Origin: Motilibacter rhizosphaerae
Lineage (GTDB): Bacteria > Actinomycetota > Actinomycetes > Motilibacterales > Motilibacteraceae
Length of the DNA: 64,000 nucleotides
Direction of reading: 5' to 3'
Assembly: GCF_004216915.1 (NCBI RefSeq)
Contig: NZ_SGXD01000002.1
Coordinates: 806,001 to 870,000, forward strand
Shown here: in pieces, positions 15,528-24,379 of the stretch
How positions within the stretch are numbered: the first letter of the stretch is position 1
Layout: each line of letters starts with the position of its first letter
Program-made: the position numbers and the translations under genes
Notes under the pieces: generated by a model
What the model was told of the DNA's origin: nothing
What the model saw: the letters and a program-made list of their open reading frames with translations, nothing else
Databases searched by the model: none

Positions 15528-15779
15528 ATGGACTGGCGCCACGAGGCAGCCTGTCGCGAGGAGGACCCCGAGCTGTTCTTCCCGATCGGGAACACCGGCC
15601 CGGCCCTGCTGCAGATCGACGAGGCGAAGGCCGTGTGCCGCCGCTGCTCCGTCACCGACACGTGCCTGCAGTGGGCGCTCGAGTCGGGCCAGGACTCCGG
15701 GGTGTGGGGCGGGCTGTCCGAGGACGAGCGCCGCGCGCTCAAGCGCCGCGCCGCCCGCAACCGGGTGCGCACCGCCTAG
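15528..15779 (+). CDS. whiB1: WhiB-family iron-sulfur regulator, WhiB1-like
   Basis: 83 residues from ATG with GAGGAG upstream. The four cluster ligands are C9, C37, C40 and C46 (CRRCSVTDTC), the same spacing as WhiB1 of Mycobacterium. After them come the turn GVWGG and the basic C-terminal tail RRALKRRAARNR that binds DNA. WhiB1 carries a nitric-oxide-sensitive 4Fe-4S cluster and acts with the principal sigma factor. The neighbour pdtaS is convergent, as in mycobacteria (Rv3219/Rv3220c), which supports orthology. Confidence 0.96.
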   Translation: MDWRHEAACREEDPELFFPIGNTGPALLQIDEAKAVCRRCSVTDTCLQWALESGQDSGVWGGLSEDERRALKRRAARNRVRTA

Positions 15780-15813
15780 CAGCAGACAGCGCGGCCCCTC
15801 TGCGGCCGCACGG

Positions 15814-15867
15814 GCGAGAGCCCGGACGACGACCCGGCACCCGCCGGGACGTGGTCCGGGCTCTCGC
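15814..15867. terminator. Branched inverted repeat between convergent whiB1 and pdtaS
   Basis: GCGAGAGCCCGGAC (15814-15827) pairs exactly with GTCCGGGCTCTCGC (15854-15867). The 26-nt centre holds a smaller hairpin, CCCGGC/GCCGGG. It lies between two convergent stop codons and probably terminates both transcripts, though no T-run follows. Confidence 0.7.
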
Positions 15868-15903
15868 GCGTCTGGCCCGGACGACGCCGGGATGAGCGCC
15901 GGG

Positions 15904-17412
15904 CTAGTCCGGGACGGCCTCGCCCGTGGGCACGGTCAGCGACACCACGGCGCTCGTGCCGCCGCCCTCGCGCCGCTCGAGCACCAGCTCGCCGCGCAGC
16001 TCGGTCTTCACCATGCCGGCGACGATGCGCAGCCCGAGGTTGGCCGAGCGCTCGAGGTCGAAGCCCTCCGGCAGGCCCACGCCGTCGTCGCGCACCTGCA
16101 CCGTGAGCTCCCGGTCGGCCCGGGCGGCCAGCACCTCGACCAGGCCGCCGCGCACGCCCGCGCCGTGCTCCACGGCGTTCTGCACCAGCTCGGTGAGCAC
16201 GAGCGCGAGCGGCGTCGCGGTCTCGGCCGGCAGCGTGCCGAAGCGTCCGGAGCGCTGCAGCTGCACCGGCGCCTCGGCGCGGGCGACCTCGACGACGCCG
16301 GAGGCGAGCCGCTCGGCGATCTCGTCGAACGACACCAGCCCGTCCACCGAGCGCGACAGCGTCTCGTGCACGACGGCGATGGAGCCGACCCGGCGCACGG
16401 CCTCCCCCAGGGCGGCCTGCGCCTCCGGCGCCTGCACGCGCCGCGCCTGCAGGCGCAGGAGGGCGGCGACGGCCTGGAGGTTGTTCTTCACCCGGTGGTG
16501 GATCTCCCGGATGGTCGCCTCCTTGCTGAGCAGCTCCTGCTCGCGGCGGCGCAGCTCCGTGACGTCGCGGACGAGGACGAGCGCCCCCACCCGCAGCCCG
16601 TCGTGCAGCAGGGGCAGCACGCGCAGGACGATGGTCACCCCGCGGGCCTCGATCTCCGTGGTGCGCGGAGCGGCCCCGCCGGCCACCCACTCCACGGCCT
16701 CGTCGACCGGCAGCTGCGAGGGCGCGATCGCCGCGGTCAGCCGGCCGAGGTGCGCGCCGACGATGTCGGCCGCGAGCCCGAGGTGCCGGTAGGCCGAGAG
16801 CGCGTTCGGGCTCGCGTAGGTCACTAGCCCGGCGGCGTCCAGGCGCAGCATGCCGTCGCCGACGCGGGGGGAGGCCGAGCCCGAGGCGTCCGCGCTGCCG
16901 GGGTACGGGAAGCTCCCCTCCGCGATCATCTGCGCCAGGTCGCCCGCGCACTGCAGGTAGGTCACCTCGAGCCGGCTCGGCGTCCGCGCGGTCGCGAGGT
17001 TGACGTGCCGGGCGATGACGGCGATGACCCGGCCCTGGTGCACGACCGGCACGGTCTCCTCGCGCACGGGCACGTCCGCGCGCCAGTCGAGGTCGCGCCC
17101 GCGGGTGATGCGGCCCTCGTCGAGGGCGAGGTCGACGAGCGTGCGCTTGCCGCGCGGGAGGTGCTCGCCCAGCACGTCGTCGTCGAGCAGGGTGGGCCCG
17201 GTGGTGGGGCGCATCTGGGCGCCGGCGACGTAGCCCTGCCCGTCCTTGGTCGGCACCCACAGCACGAGGTCCGCGAAGGAGAGGTCCGCGAGCATCTGCC
17301 AGTCGGACGTGAGGGCCTGCAGGTGGGCGACCTGCGCCGGCGTCAGGTCGGTCTGCTCGCGGGTGATGTCCGACAGCGTGCGCACCGGTGCAGGGTACGG
17401 GCTGGTGCTCAC
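15904..17412 (-). CDS. pdtaS: Sensor histidine kinase PdtaS (HisKA_2 type)
   Basis: 502 residues from GTG. A GAF-like N-terminal domain (about 1-150, LADLSFADLVLWVP), a PAS domain (about 180-300, GMLRLDAAGLVTYASPNALSAY), then HisKA_2 with HHRVKNNLQAVAALLRLQARR (from about residue 305) and a GHKL ATPase (LTELVQNAVEHG, DDGVGLPEGF, NLGLRIV). PdtaS signals to the antiterminator-type regulator PdtaR, which is not in this window. No membrane segment, so cytosolic. The start overlaps the TGA of the glutamate dehydrogenase gene by 4 nt; a GTG nine codons in is the alternative. Convergent with whiB1. Confidence 0.94.
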   Translation of the reverse strand: MSTSPYPAPVRTLSDITREQTDLTPAQVAHLQALTSDWQMLADLSFADLVLWVPTKDGQGYVAGAQMRPTTGPTLLDDDVLGEHLPRGKRTLVDLALDEGRITRGRDLDWRADVPVREETVPVVHQGRVIAVIARHVNLATARTPSRLEVTYLQCAGDLAQMIAEGSFPYPGSADASGSASPRVGDGMLRLDAAGLVTYASPNALSAYRHLGLAADIVGAHLGRLTAAIAPSQLPVDEAVEWVAGGAAPRTTEIEARGVTIVLRVLPLLHDGLRVGALVLVRDVTELRRREQELLSKEATIREIHHRVKNNLQAVAALLRLQARRVQAPEAQAALGEAVRRVGSIAVVHETLSRSVDGLVSFDEIAERLASGVVEVARAEAPVQLQRSGRFGTLPAETATPLALVLTELVQNAVEHGAGVRGGLVEVLAARADRELTVQVRDDGVGLPEGFDLERSANLGLRIVAGMVKTELRGELVLERREGGGTSAVVSLTVPTGEAVPD

Positions 17413-20400
17413 CGCAGCAGGCTGCGCAGGGCGCGGACCGCGACCGACACGGCGGCGAGGTCCGCGGGCTCCGCGGCGAGCGCGGCACCGACCGTGGCCC
17501 GGGTCCGCTCGACCAGCTCGCCCCGGGCCGAGGCCCACGCGGCGACGCGCTCGGCCGGGGTGGCCCCCTCGGCGGCGAGCGCGGCCGCCGTCAGCGCGGA
17601 GCCCACGCCGTAGACGTCCGAGCGCACGGAGGCGCGCGCCATGGCCTGCCACCGGTCCCCGCGCGGCAGGGCCGCGACGCGGGCGAGCAGCGCCTCCAGC
17701 CCGAGCGCGTCCATCACCGCGTAGTAGACCGGCGCCGCCTCTGCGGGCTCGGTGCCCGTCGAGCGGGCCACCTCGACCACGTCGAGCAGGGCGAACACGT
17801 CGAGCAGCGCGGCGACCCGCGCCGCGAGCGCCCGTGGCACGCCGTCGACCGCGAGCCCGTCGGCCAGCCGCTCCAGCCGGGCGCGGGCGACGCCGCTGAC
17901 GAGCTCCGGCACGCGGGGACCGAGCTCGCCGACCGCACCCGCGTAGCGCGCGGTCTCCTGCTCGACGTCGAGGCCGGGCGGCCGGCTGGAGAGGAACCAC
18001 CGCGCCGCGCGGTCGACGAGCCGGCGCACCTCCTGCACGAGGGCGTCCTGCGCGGGCACGGGCGCGGAGGTGCCGAGCGACTCCACCTCCTCGAGCAGCG
18101 CGGTGACGCCGAAGACCCGCTCCACCACGGCGTACGCGCGGGCGACGTCGGCAAGCGGCGCCCCGGTCTCCTCCTGCGCCCGGAAGGCGAAGGTCGCGCC
18201 CGCGGTGTTCACCATCCGGTTGACCAGCCGGGTGGTGACGATCTCGCGGCGCAGCGGGTGGGCGTCGAGCCGGGCGCCCAGCCGCTCGCGCAGCAGCGGC
18301 GGGAAGTAGCCGCGCAGCAGCTCGGCGGTCCACGGCTCGTCGGGCACCGGCGTCGCGGCCACGTCGTCGGCGAGGGTGTTCTTCACGTAGGCGAGCAGGA
18401 CGGCGTACTCCGGGGCGGTGAGCCCGCGCCCGGCGGCGCCGCGCGCGCGCAGCTCGGCGTCGTCGGGCAGCCGCTCGAGCCGGCGCTGCAGCAGCCCTCG
18501 CTCCTCGAGCCGGCGCAGCAGCCGCCGGTGCACCGGGAGCAGTGCCGGGGCCAGCACGCGGGCCAGGCCGAGCAGCGCGCTCTGCTCGATGTTGTCGCGC
18601 AGCACGAGCGCCGCGACGTCGTCGGTCATCGCGGCGAGCAGCGGCTCGCGCTCGGCAGGTGCGAGCGCCCCGTCGCGCACCGCCTCGTCGACGACGATCT
18701 TGATGTTGACCTCGTGGTCGGAGGTGTCGACCCCGGCGGAGTTGTCGATGGCGTCGGTCCCGACGAGCACGCCGGCCTGCGCGGCCTCGACCCGGCCGAG
18801 CTGGGTCAGCCCGAGGTTGCCGCCCTCGCCGACGACGCGCACCCGCAGGTCGCGCCCGTCGACGCGGATGGCGTCGTTCGCCTTGTCCCCGACGTCGGCG
18901 CTGGACTCGGACGAGGCCTTGACGTAGGTGCCGATGCCGCCGTTCCACAGCAGGTCCACGGGCGCGAGCAGGACCGCGCGGAGCAGCTCGGCCGGCGCCA
19001 GCTGCTCCACGTCGTCGGGCAGCCCGAGCCGGGCGCGCACCTGCGGCGAGACCGGGATGTGCTTGAGGGTGCGGGGGAACACCCCGCCGCCCGGCGAGAG
19101 CAGCGCGGCGTCGTAGTCCGCCCACGACGATCGCGGGAGGGCGAACAGCCGGCGGCGCTCGGCGTACGACACCGCGGGGTCCGGGTCGGGGTCGAGGAAG
19201 ACGTGGCGGTGGTCGAAGGCCGCGACGAGGCGCAGCTGGGTCGAGAGCAGCATCCCGTTGCCGAAGACGTCGCCGCTCATGTCGCCGACGCCGACGACCG
19301 TCGTCGGCGCGGACTGCACGTCGTGGCCGAGCTCGCGGAAGCGGCGCTGCACCGCCTCCCAGGCTCCGCGCGCGGTGATGCCCATCGCCTTGTGGTCGTA
19401 GCCCGCCGAGCCGCCCGAGGCGAAGGCGTCGCCCAGCCAGAACCCCGCCTCGAACGCGATCGCGTTGGCGATGTCGCTGAAGGTCGCGGTGCCCTTGTCC
19501 GCCGCGACGACGAGGTACGGGTCGTCCCCGTCGTGCCGCACGACGCGCGGGGGCGGGACGACCTCGCTCGTACCGCCGCGCTGCACGCGGTTGTCGGTGA
19601 GGTCGAGCAGGGCGCGCACGAACGTCCGGTACGCCGCGACCCCCTCCGCGAGCACGGCCTCCCGATCGGCGGGGTCGGCCTTGGGCGCGCGCACGACGAA
19701 CCCGCCCTTCGCGCCGACCGGCACGATCACGGCGTTCTTCACGGCCTGCGCCTTGACAAGCCCGAGCACCTCGGTGCGGAAGTCCTCGGGGCGGTCGGAC
19801 CAGCGCAGGCCGCCGCGGGCGACGGCGCCGAACCGCAGGTGCACGCCCTCGACCGCGGGCGCCGACACGAACACCTCGTACGCCGGCCGCGGCTCGACGA
19901 CGTCGGGAACCTCGCGGGTGGCGATCTTCAGCGCCAGCGCGTCCTTCGGGCCGCCGTCCGGGCCCAGCTGGAAGTACGTCGTGCGCAGCACGGCCAGCAC
20001 CACCCCGAGCAGGCCGCGCAGGATGCGGTCGTCGTCGAGCCCCTCGATGGCCTCGATGCCCTGCTCGACGCGCGCGCGCAGCCCGGCGACGGCGGTCTCG
20101 CGACCGGTCTCCCGCGCGGGGTCGAGCCGCGCCTCGAACAGCTGGCTGAGCCCACGGGTGACGAGCGCGTTGCGCACGAGGGCGCGCTCGACGTAGGCCG
20201 GGGTGAAGGCGGCGAACCCGGGGCTCGCCTGGCGCAGCCAGCGCGTGAGGGCGCGGAGCACGGCGACCTGCCGCCAGGAGAGCCCGGCGCGCACCACGAG
20301 CTGGTCGAGCCCGTCGGACTCGGCCTGTCCGTGCCAGACGGCCGCGAAGGCGTCCTGGAACAGGTGGACGAGGTCGCTATCCGCGTAGCCGTCGGGCACG

Positions 20401-22169
20401 GAGAGCCCGCGCACGCCGAGGACGTAGACCCACGCGCGGCTGCCGTCGCCGCGCTCGAGCTCGTAGGGCCGTTCGTCGAGCACCTCGACGCCCATGCGGT
20501 CGAGCACCGGGAGCACGCGCGAGATCGAGATGGTGGAGGTGCGGTAGACCGTGAACCGCCGCGCGCCGTCCGCGTCGGGCGGGCTCACCGCGGTGACGAG
20601 CCCGGCGCTCGCCGCGCCCTCGAGGGACTCCAACCGGCGCAGGTCCTGCACGGCCTGCAGCGCGTCGAAGTCCTCCTTGTACGCCTCGGGGAACGCCGCG
20701 CCGTAGCGCGCGCCCAGCCGGCGCGCGTCGTCCTCGCCGACGCTCGCGGCGAGCGCCTCGGCGAGCTCGTCCTCCCACGTGCGCACCGCGGCGGCGAGCC
20801 GGGCCTCGAGGGAGGCCACGTCGACGTCGGGGACGGCGCTGCCGGGGGCACTGCGCACGACGAAGAACAGCCGCGCCAGCACGGACTCCGTGACGTAGGC
20901 CGAGTACGTCACCGAGTCGGCCGAGAACGCCCTGCGCAGCACGGACTCCAGCCGCAGCCGGGTCTGGGTGGAGTAGCGGTCCCTGGGCAGGAACAGCAGG
21001 CACGTGGCGAAGCGGCCGTAGTCGTCACGACGCACGAACAGCCTGACACGTCGGCGTTCCTGGAGCTGGACGACGGCGCGCACGGTGCTCTCGAGCTGGT
21101 CGGTGCCGATGGCGAGCAGCTCGTCGCGCGGGTAGGTCTCGAGGACCTGGAGCACGGCGCGGCCCGAGTGCGAGTGGCTCGTGGTGCCGAGCCGGGCGAG
21201 CACGTCGGCGACCTTCTGCCGCACGACGGGCATCGTCCGGACGCTCTCGGTGTACGCCGTGGTGGCGAGCAGCCCGATGAAGCGCCGCTCCCCCACGACC
21301 TGCCCCGCCGCGTCGAAGACCTTGACGCCGACGTAGTCGAGGTACGCCGCGCGGTGCACCGTCGAGCGGGAGTTCGCCTTGGTGAGCACGAGCAGCTTCG
21401 GCTCGCGGGCCTTCGCGCGCACGGCGGGGTCGAGGTGGCGCGCGCCGGCAGTGGTCCGCGGCCGGGACGCCGGCTCGTGCGGGCGGAGCAGCCCCAGCGC
21501 CGTGCCGGGCACGACCACGAGCGCGTCATCGGCCTGGAGGGCGTACTCCGCGTAGCCGAGGAAGGTGAAGGCGTCGTCGGCCATCCAGCGCAGGAGCTCC
21601 TCCGCCTGCTCGACCTCCTCGGCGGGGACGGCCGGTGGGGTGCTCGCGAGCGCGGCTGCGACCTCGAGCGCCCGCTCCCGCATCGCCGCCCAGTCGGTGA
21701 CCGCGGCGCGGACGTCGCCGAGCACGCCCTGCACGGCCGCCTCGACCTCGACCGGCGCGACCGGCACCGGCGAAGTGGCCTCGACGTGGATCCAGCTCTC
21801 CGCGCGGCAGTCCTCGGGGCAGGCGTCGCCCGCGGTCCCGACGACGTCGACCAGCCGGCCGCCGTCGCGGCGCACGGCGAGCTGGGGGTGCGCCACCCAG
21901 GAGATGTGCAGCCCGAGCCGGGTGAGCACCGCGGTGAGCGAGTCGACGAGGAACGGCATGTCGTCGGTGACGACCTCGACCGAGAGCCGGGTGCCACCCT
22001 CGGCGAGCGCGCGGACGCGCACGAGCGTCTCGTCGTCGCCGCGCCGGGCGGCCAGCGCGCGGTGCTCGGCGGCGACGGCAGGGGCGCGCCCGTCCAGCTC
22101 GGCCCGGTCCTCGGGCGAGAGGCTCCCGAGGTAGAGCTCCTCGAACGCGCTCGGGATCGCAGCTGGCAC
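17409..22169 (-). CDS. gdh: Large NAD-specific glutamate dehydrogenase (GDH-180 class)
   Basis: 1586 residues from GTG. It converts glutamate to 2-oxoglutarate and ammonia with NAD. The N-terminal ~700 residues contain ACT-like regulatory segments (for example VTDDMPFLVDSLTAVL). The catalytic core begins near residue 780 with GGLRWSDRPEDFRTEVLGLVKAQ and has the substrate lysine in PVGAKGGFVVR (about 815-825), GVGDMSGDVFGNGML and the Rossmann segment VRVVGEGGNLGLTQ. The C-terminal ~450 residues are helical. The length fits the Streptomyces/Mycobacterium type. Its TGA overlaps the pdtaS start, so the sensor kinase is translated after it. Confidence 0.96.
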   Translation of the reverse strand: MPAAIPSAFEELYLGSLSPEDRAELDGRAPAVAAEHRALAARRGDDETLVRVRALAEGGTRLSVEVVTDDMPFLVDSLTAVLTRLGLHISWVAHPQLAVRRDGGRLVDVVGTAGDACPEDCRAESWIHVEATSPVPVAPVEVEAAVQGVLGDVRAAVTDWAAMRERALEVAAALASTPPAVPAEEVEQAEELLRWMADDAFTFLGYAEYALQADDALVVVPGTALGLLRPHEPASRPRTTAGARHLDPAVRAKAREPKLLVLTKANSRSTVHRAAYLDYVGVKVFDAAGQVVGERRFIGLLATTAYTESVRTMPVVRQKVADVLARLGTTSHSHSGRAVLQVLETYPRDELLAIGTDQLESTVRAVVQLQERRRVRLFVRRDDYGRFATCLLFLPRDRYSTQTRLRLESVLRRAFSADSVTYSAYVTESVLARLFFVVRSAPGSAVPDVDVASLEARLAAAVRTWEDELAEALAASVGEDDARRLGARYGAAFPEAYKEDFDALQAVQDLRRLESLEGAASAGLVTAVSPPDADGARRFTVYRTSTISISRVLPVLDRMGVEVLDERPYELERGDGSRAWVYVLGVRGLSVPDGYADSDLVHLFQDAFAAVWHGQAESDGLDQLVVRAGLSWRQVAVLRALTRWLRQASPGFAAFTPAYVERALVRNALVTRGLSQLFEARLDPARETGRETAVAGLRARVEQGIEAIEGLDDDRILRGLLGVVLAVLRTTYFQLGPDGGPKDALALKIATREVPDVVEPRPAYEVFVSAPAVEGVHLRFGAVARGGLRWSDRPEDFRTEVLGLVKAQAVKNAVIVPVGAKGGFVVRAPKADPADREAVLAEGVAAYRTFVRALLDLTDNRVQRGGTSEVVPPPRVVRHDGDDPYLVVAADKGTATFSDIANAIAFEAGFWLGDAFASGGSAGYDHKAMGITARGAWEAVQRRFRELGHDVQSAPTTVVGVGDMSGDVFGNGMLLSTQLRLVAAFDHRHVFLDPDPDPAVSYAERRRLFALPRSSWADYDAALLSPGGGVFPRTLKHIPVSPQVRARLGLPDDVEQLAPAELLRAVLLAPVDLLWNGGIGTYVKASSESSADVGDKANDAIRVDGRDLRVRVVGEGGNLGLTQLGRVEAAQAGVLVGTDAIDNSAGVDTSDHEVNIKIVVDEAVRDGALAPAEREPLLAAMTDDVAALVLRDNIEQSALLGLARVLAPALLPVHRRLLRRLEERGLLQRRLERLPDDAELRARGAAGRGLTAPEYAVLLAYVKNTLADDVAATPVPDEPWTAELLRGYFPPLLRERLGARLDAHPLRREIVTTRLVNRMVNTAGATFAFRAQEETGAPLADVARAYAVVERVFGVTALLEEVESLGTSAPVPAQDALVQEVRRLVDRAARWFLSSRPPGLDVEQETARYAGAVGELGPRVPELVSGVARARLERLADGLAVDGVPRALAARVAALLDVFALLDVVEVARSTGTEPAEAAPVYYAVMDALGLEALLARVAALPRGDRWQAMARASVRSDVYGVGSALTAAALAAEGATPAERVAAWASARGELVERTRATVGAALAAEPADLAAVSVAVRALRSLLR

Positions 22170-22213
22170 GGGCTCGGCCTCCTCGACGTCACTGGCGAGA
22201 CGACCTCATCCTG

Positions 22214-22714
22214 TCACTCCGGCCCTGCTCCGTCCGGGTGGGCACCGCCGAGGTCGGCCAGCAGCTCGTCCAGCTCCTGGGTCGCCCACCACAGCAGGTC
22301 GTGCTCCTCGCAGGCGTCGAGCCGCTCCTCCGTGGGGTCGGCCGCTGCCGCGGCGACCGCCTGCTCGGCCGCCTCCTCGTCGGCGTGCACACTGGCCATG
22401 CGCGCCAGCGGGACCTCCTCGCCGAGGAGCACGGCACCCGCGCCGCGCGCAGGGTCGTCGTCCGGGCGGGCGGTGCTGACGTCGGCCGCGATGACGACGC
22501 GGCGCGGCGCCGAGCCGTCGGCCGCGAGCAGCAGCACGCTCTCCCGGGCCGCCGCGAGCGTGGCGAGGAACTCGGCCTCCTCCTCGTCTTCACCCGGCAC
22601 GTCGGCGCGGACGTCGTCCGTCACGGCGTACGCGCGGAGGGGAGCGGGGCCCAGCACCCGCGCCTCACGCAGTGCGGCGAGCACCGCCGCGGTCGCCGGC
22701 AGGTAGACCCTCAC
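22214..22714 (-). CDS. Conserved actinobacterial hypothetical protein (DUF6912-like)
   Basis: 166 residues from GTG (VRVYLPATAAVLAALRE). The N-terminal VRVYLPATxxxLxxL, the segment LRAYAVTDDVRA, an acidic stretch GEDEEEAEFLATLAAA and the C-terminal LLWWATQELDELLADL resemble a conserved actinobacterial family of unknown function. No signal or membrane segment is seen; probably soluble and acidic. It overlaps the upstream patatin gene by 4 nt and lies 44 nt before the glutamate dehydrogenase gene, so these genes may share a transcript. Function unknown. Confidence 0.7.
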   Translation of the reverse strand: MRVYLPATAAVLAALREARVLGPAPLRAYAVTDDVRADVPGEDEEEAEFLATLAAARESVLLLAADGSAPRRVVIAADVSTARPDDDPARGAGAVLLGEEVPLARMASVHADEEAAEQAVAAAAADPTEERLDACEEHDLLWWATQELDELLADLGGAHPDGAGPE

Positions 22715-23694
22715 CCGGCTACGCCCAGGCTCGTCCGCGCCAGCGCCCGCGACGTCGTGCGCAGCGCGGTCTCGAGCACGGCGCTGCGGCGCCGCGGGTC
22801 CATGAGGTTCGCTCCCATCACGGCTAGATCCTCGGGCCCCGGGGTCAGCAGCACGACGCGGGTCCCCCGCGACGCGCCGGCGCGCACCTCCTCGAGCACC
22901 TTGCGCGTCTCCCGCCGCCGCCAGCGCCGCTCCAGCCGGGAGGCGAGGTCGCGCGGTGCGTCGGGCACCAGCGAGGCGAGCGGCGCCAGCACGTACGCCT
23001 CGTCGACCCGCCGGTCCGCCGGCAGCTCGGCGAGCAGGTCCGCGCTCGTGATGGAGGCGACGCCGCCGTCGATGTACGTGCGGCCGCCGAGCTCCGCCGG
23101 CGCGTACCAGAGCGGGGCGGTGCACGAGGCCACGACCGCGTCGGCGACGGGGATCCCGGAGGCGGCGGTGAACAGCCGCCGCTCCCCCGTGGCGAAGTCC
23201 AGCGCGGGGAGGGCGAGCCCCGGGCGCGGCCAGCCGGGTCCGCACGCGTCGGCGAGGGCGGTCCGGAGCGGCTCGAGGCTCCCGCGCCCGCCGGGCATGG
23301 CGGCCCAGAACGTCGCGAGCGGGGGGACGTGCCGGTCGCGCAGCCCGCGGCGGAGCAGGGCGGGCGACGCGGGCGGCGGGGAGGGGCGGGCGGGGAGCCA
23401 GCCGCCGGTGCCCGTGTCGTGGTCGAAGCCGACCGTGCGCCCACCGGGCAGCGGCAACAGCCCCTCCGCGGAGCGCTGCGACGCCAGCAGGTCCTCCGCG
23501 GAGCACCCGGCGGCCAGCAGGGCGGCGAGCACGGACCCGGCGGAGGTGCCCACGAGCAGGTCCGCGTCGCGCGCCTCGACGCCGAGCGCGTCGCGCAGCG
23601 CGACGAGCGAGCCGACCATCCAGGCCGCGCCGAGGACACCGCCGGCGCCGAGCACCACCGCCCGGCGCGGGCCCTGCTGCAGGTCGCCCGCCAT
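22711..23694 (-). CDS. Patatin-like phospholipase family protein
   Basis: 327 residues from ATG (MAGDLQQGPRRAVVLGAGG). Oxyanion loop GAGGVLGAAWMVG (about 16-28), nucleophile elbow GTSAGS with the catalytic Ser (about 48-53) and the catalytic Asp in YIDGGVAS. This is a Ser-Asp dyad lipid acyl hydrolase of the bacterial patatin group, cytosolic or membrane-associated; no signal peptide is seen. The insert around residues 65-130 is Pro/Ala-rich. It is divergent from the lipoprotein gene and overlaps the DUF6912-like gene by 4 nt. Confidence 0.9.
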   Translation of the reverse strand: MAGDLQQGPRRAVVLGAGGVLGAAWMVGSLVALRDALGVEARDADLLVGTSAGSVLAALLAAGCSAEDLLASQRSAEGLLPLPGGRTVGFDHDTGTGGWLPARPSPPPASPALLRRGLRDRHVPPLATFWAAMPGGRGSLEPLRTALADACGPGWPRPGLALPALDFATGERRLFTAASGIPVADAVVASCTAPLWYAPAELGGRTYIDGGVASITSADLLAELPADRRVDEAYVLAPLASLVPDAPRDLASRLERRWRRRETRKVLEEVRAGASRGTRVVLLTPGPEDLAVMGANLMDPRRRSAVLETALRTTSRALARTSLGVAG

Positions 23695-23724
23695 GGGGTC
23701 CGGGTTCCCGACAGGGCCACCACC

Positions 23725-23730
23725 TAACCT
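23725..23730 (+). promoter_or_regulatory. Probable -10 TAACCT for the lipoprotein gene
   Basis: TAACCT lies 31 nt before the GTG, which leaves room for a short leader containing the ribosome binding site GAGGGAGA. Confidence 0.4.
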
Positions 23731-23761
23731 GGGGAGGCAGTCGGCGACCGAGGGAGAGCCT

Positions 23762-24379
23762 GTGCGACGCGTCACCGCCGGACCCGTGCTGGGAGCGCTC
23801 CTGCTCGTGGCGGCCTGCGGCGGGAGCTCGGGCGAGAAGCCGCTGGGCACCGCGGACGGCGGCGCCAGCACACCGCCCAGCGCGGCCGCGAGCAGCGAGC
23901 AGCCCTCCGCGCCGGCGGTCGAGACGCCGCTCCCGGTCGGTACGCCGGTGGCCCTCCCCTCGCCGCCGGCTCCTAGGCGCTCCGCGAGCCCGTCACCCAC
24001 CGCCAGCCCGCCCCGCTCCGCCTCCCCGACGGCCTCGCCGTCCGCCTCCCCGAGCGCCACGCCGAGCCCCGCCGCGTCCGGCAGCGACGCCGGCGACGCA
24101 GGGCAGCCCGTGGCCGGGGAGCGCGCGGTCACGGTGACGATCACGAAGGGGCGCGTCTCCCCGCCGCCGAGCCACGTCGACGTCGCCGTCGGGACCCCGG
24201 TCGCCATCACGGTGTCCGAGGACCGCGACGACGTGGTGCACGTGCACGGCTACGACGAGGAGGTCGCCCTGCACGCGGGGACCCCCGTCGTCATCCGCTT
24301 CGTCGCCGACCAGACCGGCACCTTCGAGGTCGAGACGCACGAGACCGGGCTGACGCTCTTCCAGCTCGTGGTCCGCTGA
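23762..24379 (+). CDS. Putative lipoprotein with cupredoxin-like C-terminal domain
   Basis: 205 residues from GTG with GGGAGA upstream. Lipobox LLVAAC with C19 as the lipidation site. Residues about 25-115 are a low-complexity Ser/Pro/Ala/Thr linker that would span the cell wall. Residues about 120-205 form a cupredoxin-like beta-sandwich: VTVTITKGRVSPPPSHVDVAVGTPVAI, DDVVHVHGYD, and VIRFVADQTGTFEVETHETGLTLFQLVV. The Cys and Met ligands of a type 1 copper site are missing, so copper binding is doubtful. It is followed directly by a multi-pass membrane protein, a likely partner. Confidence 0.75.
   Translation: MRRVTAGPVLGALLLVAACGGSSGEKPLGTADGGASTPPSAAASSEQPSAPAVETPLPVGTPVALPSPPAPRRSASPSPTASPPRSASPTASPSASPSATPSPAASGSDAGDAGQPVAGERAVTVTITKGRVSPPPSHVDVAVGTPVAITVSEDRDDVVHVHGYDEEVALHAGTPVVIRFVADQTGTFEVETHETGLTLFQLVVR

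Noticed and set aside
17388-22706. 1772-residue plus-strand open frame opposite NAD-glutamate dehydrogenase
   Set aside because: The sequence is low-complexity and unlike any protein family, while the minus-strand frame is a complete glutamate dehydrogenase.
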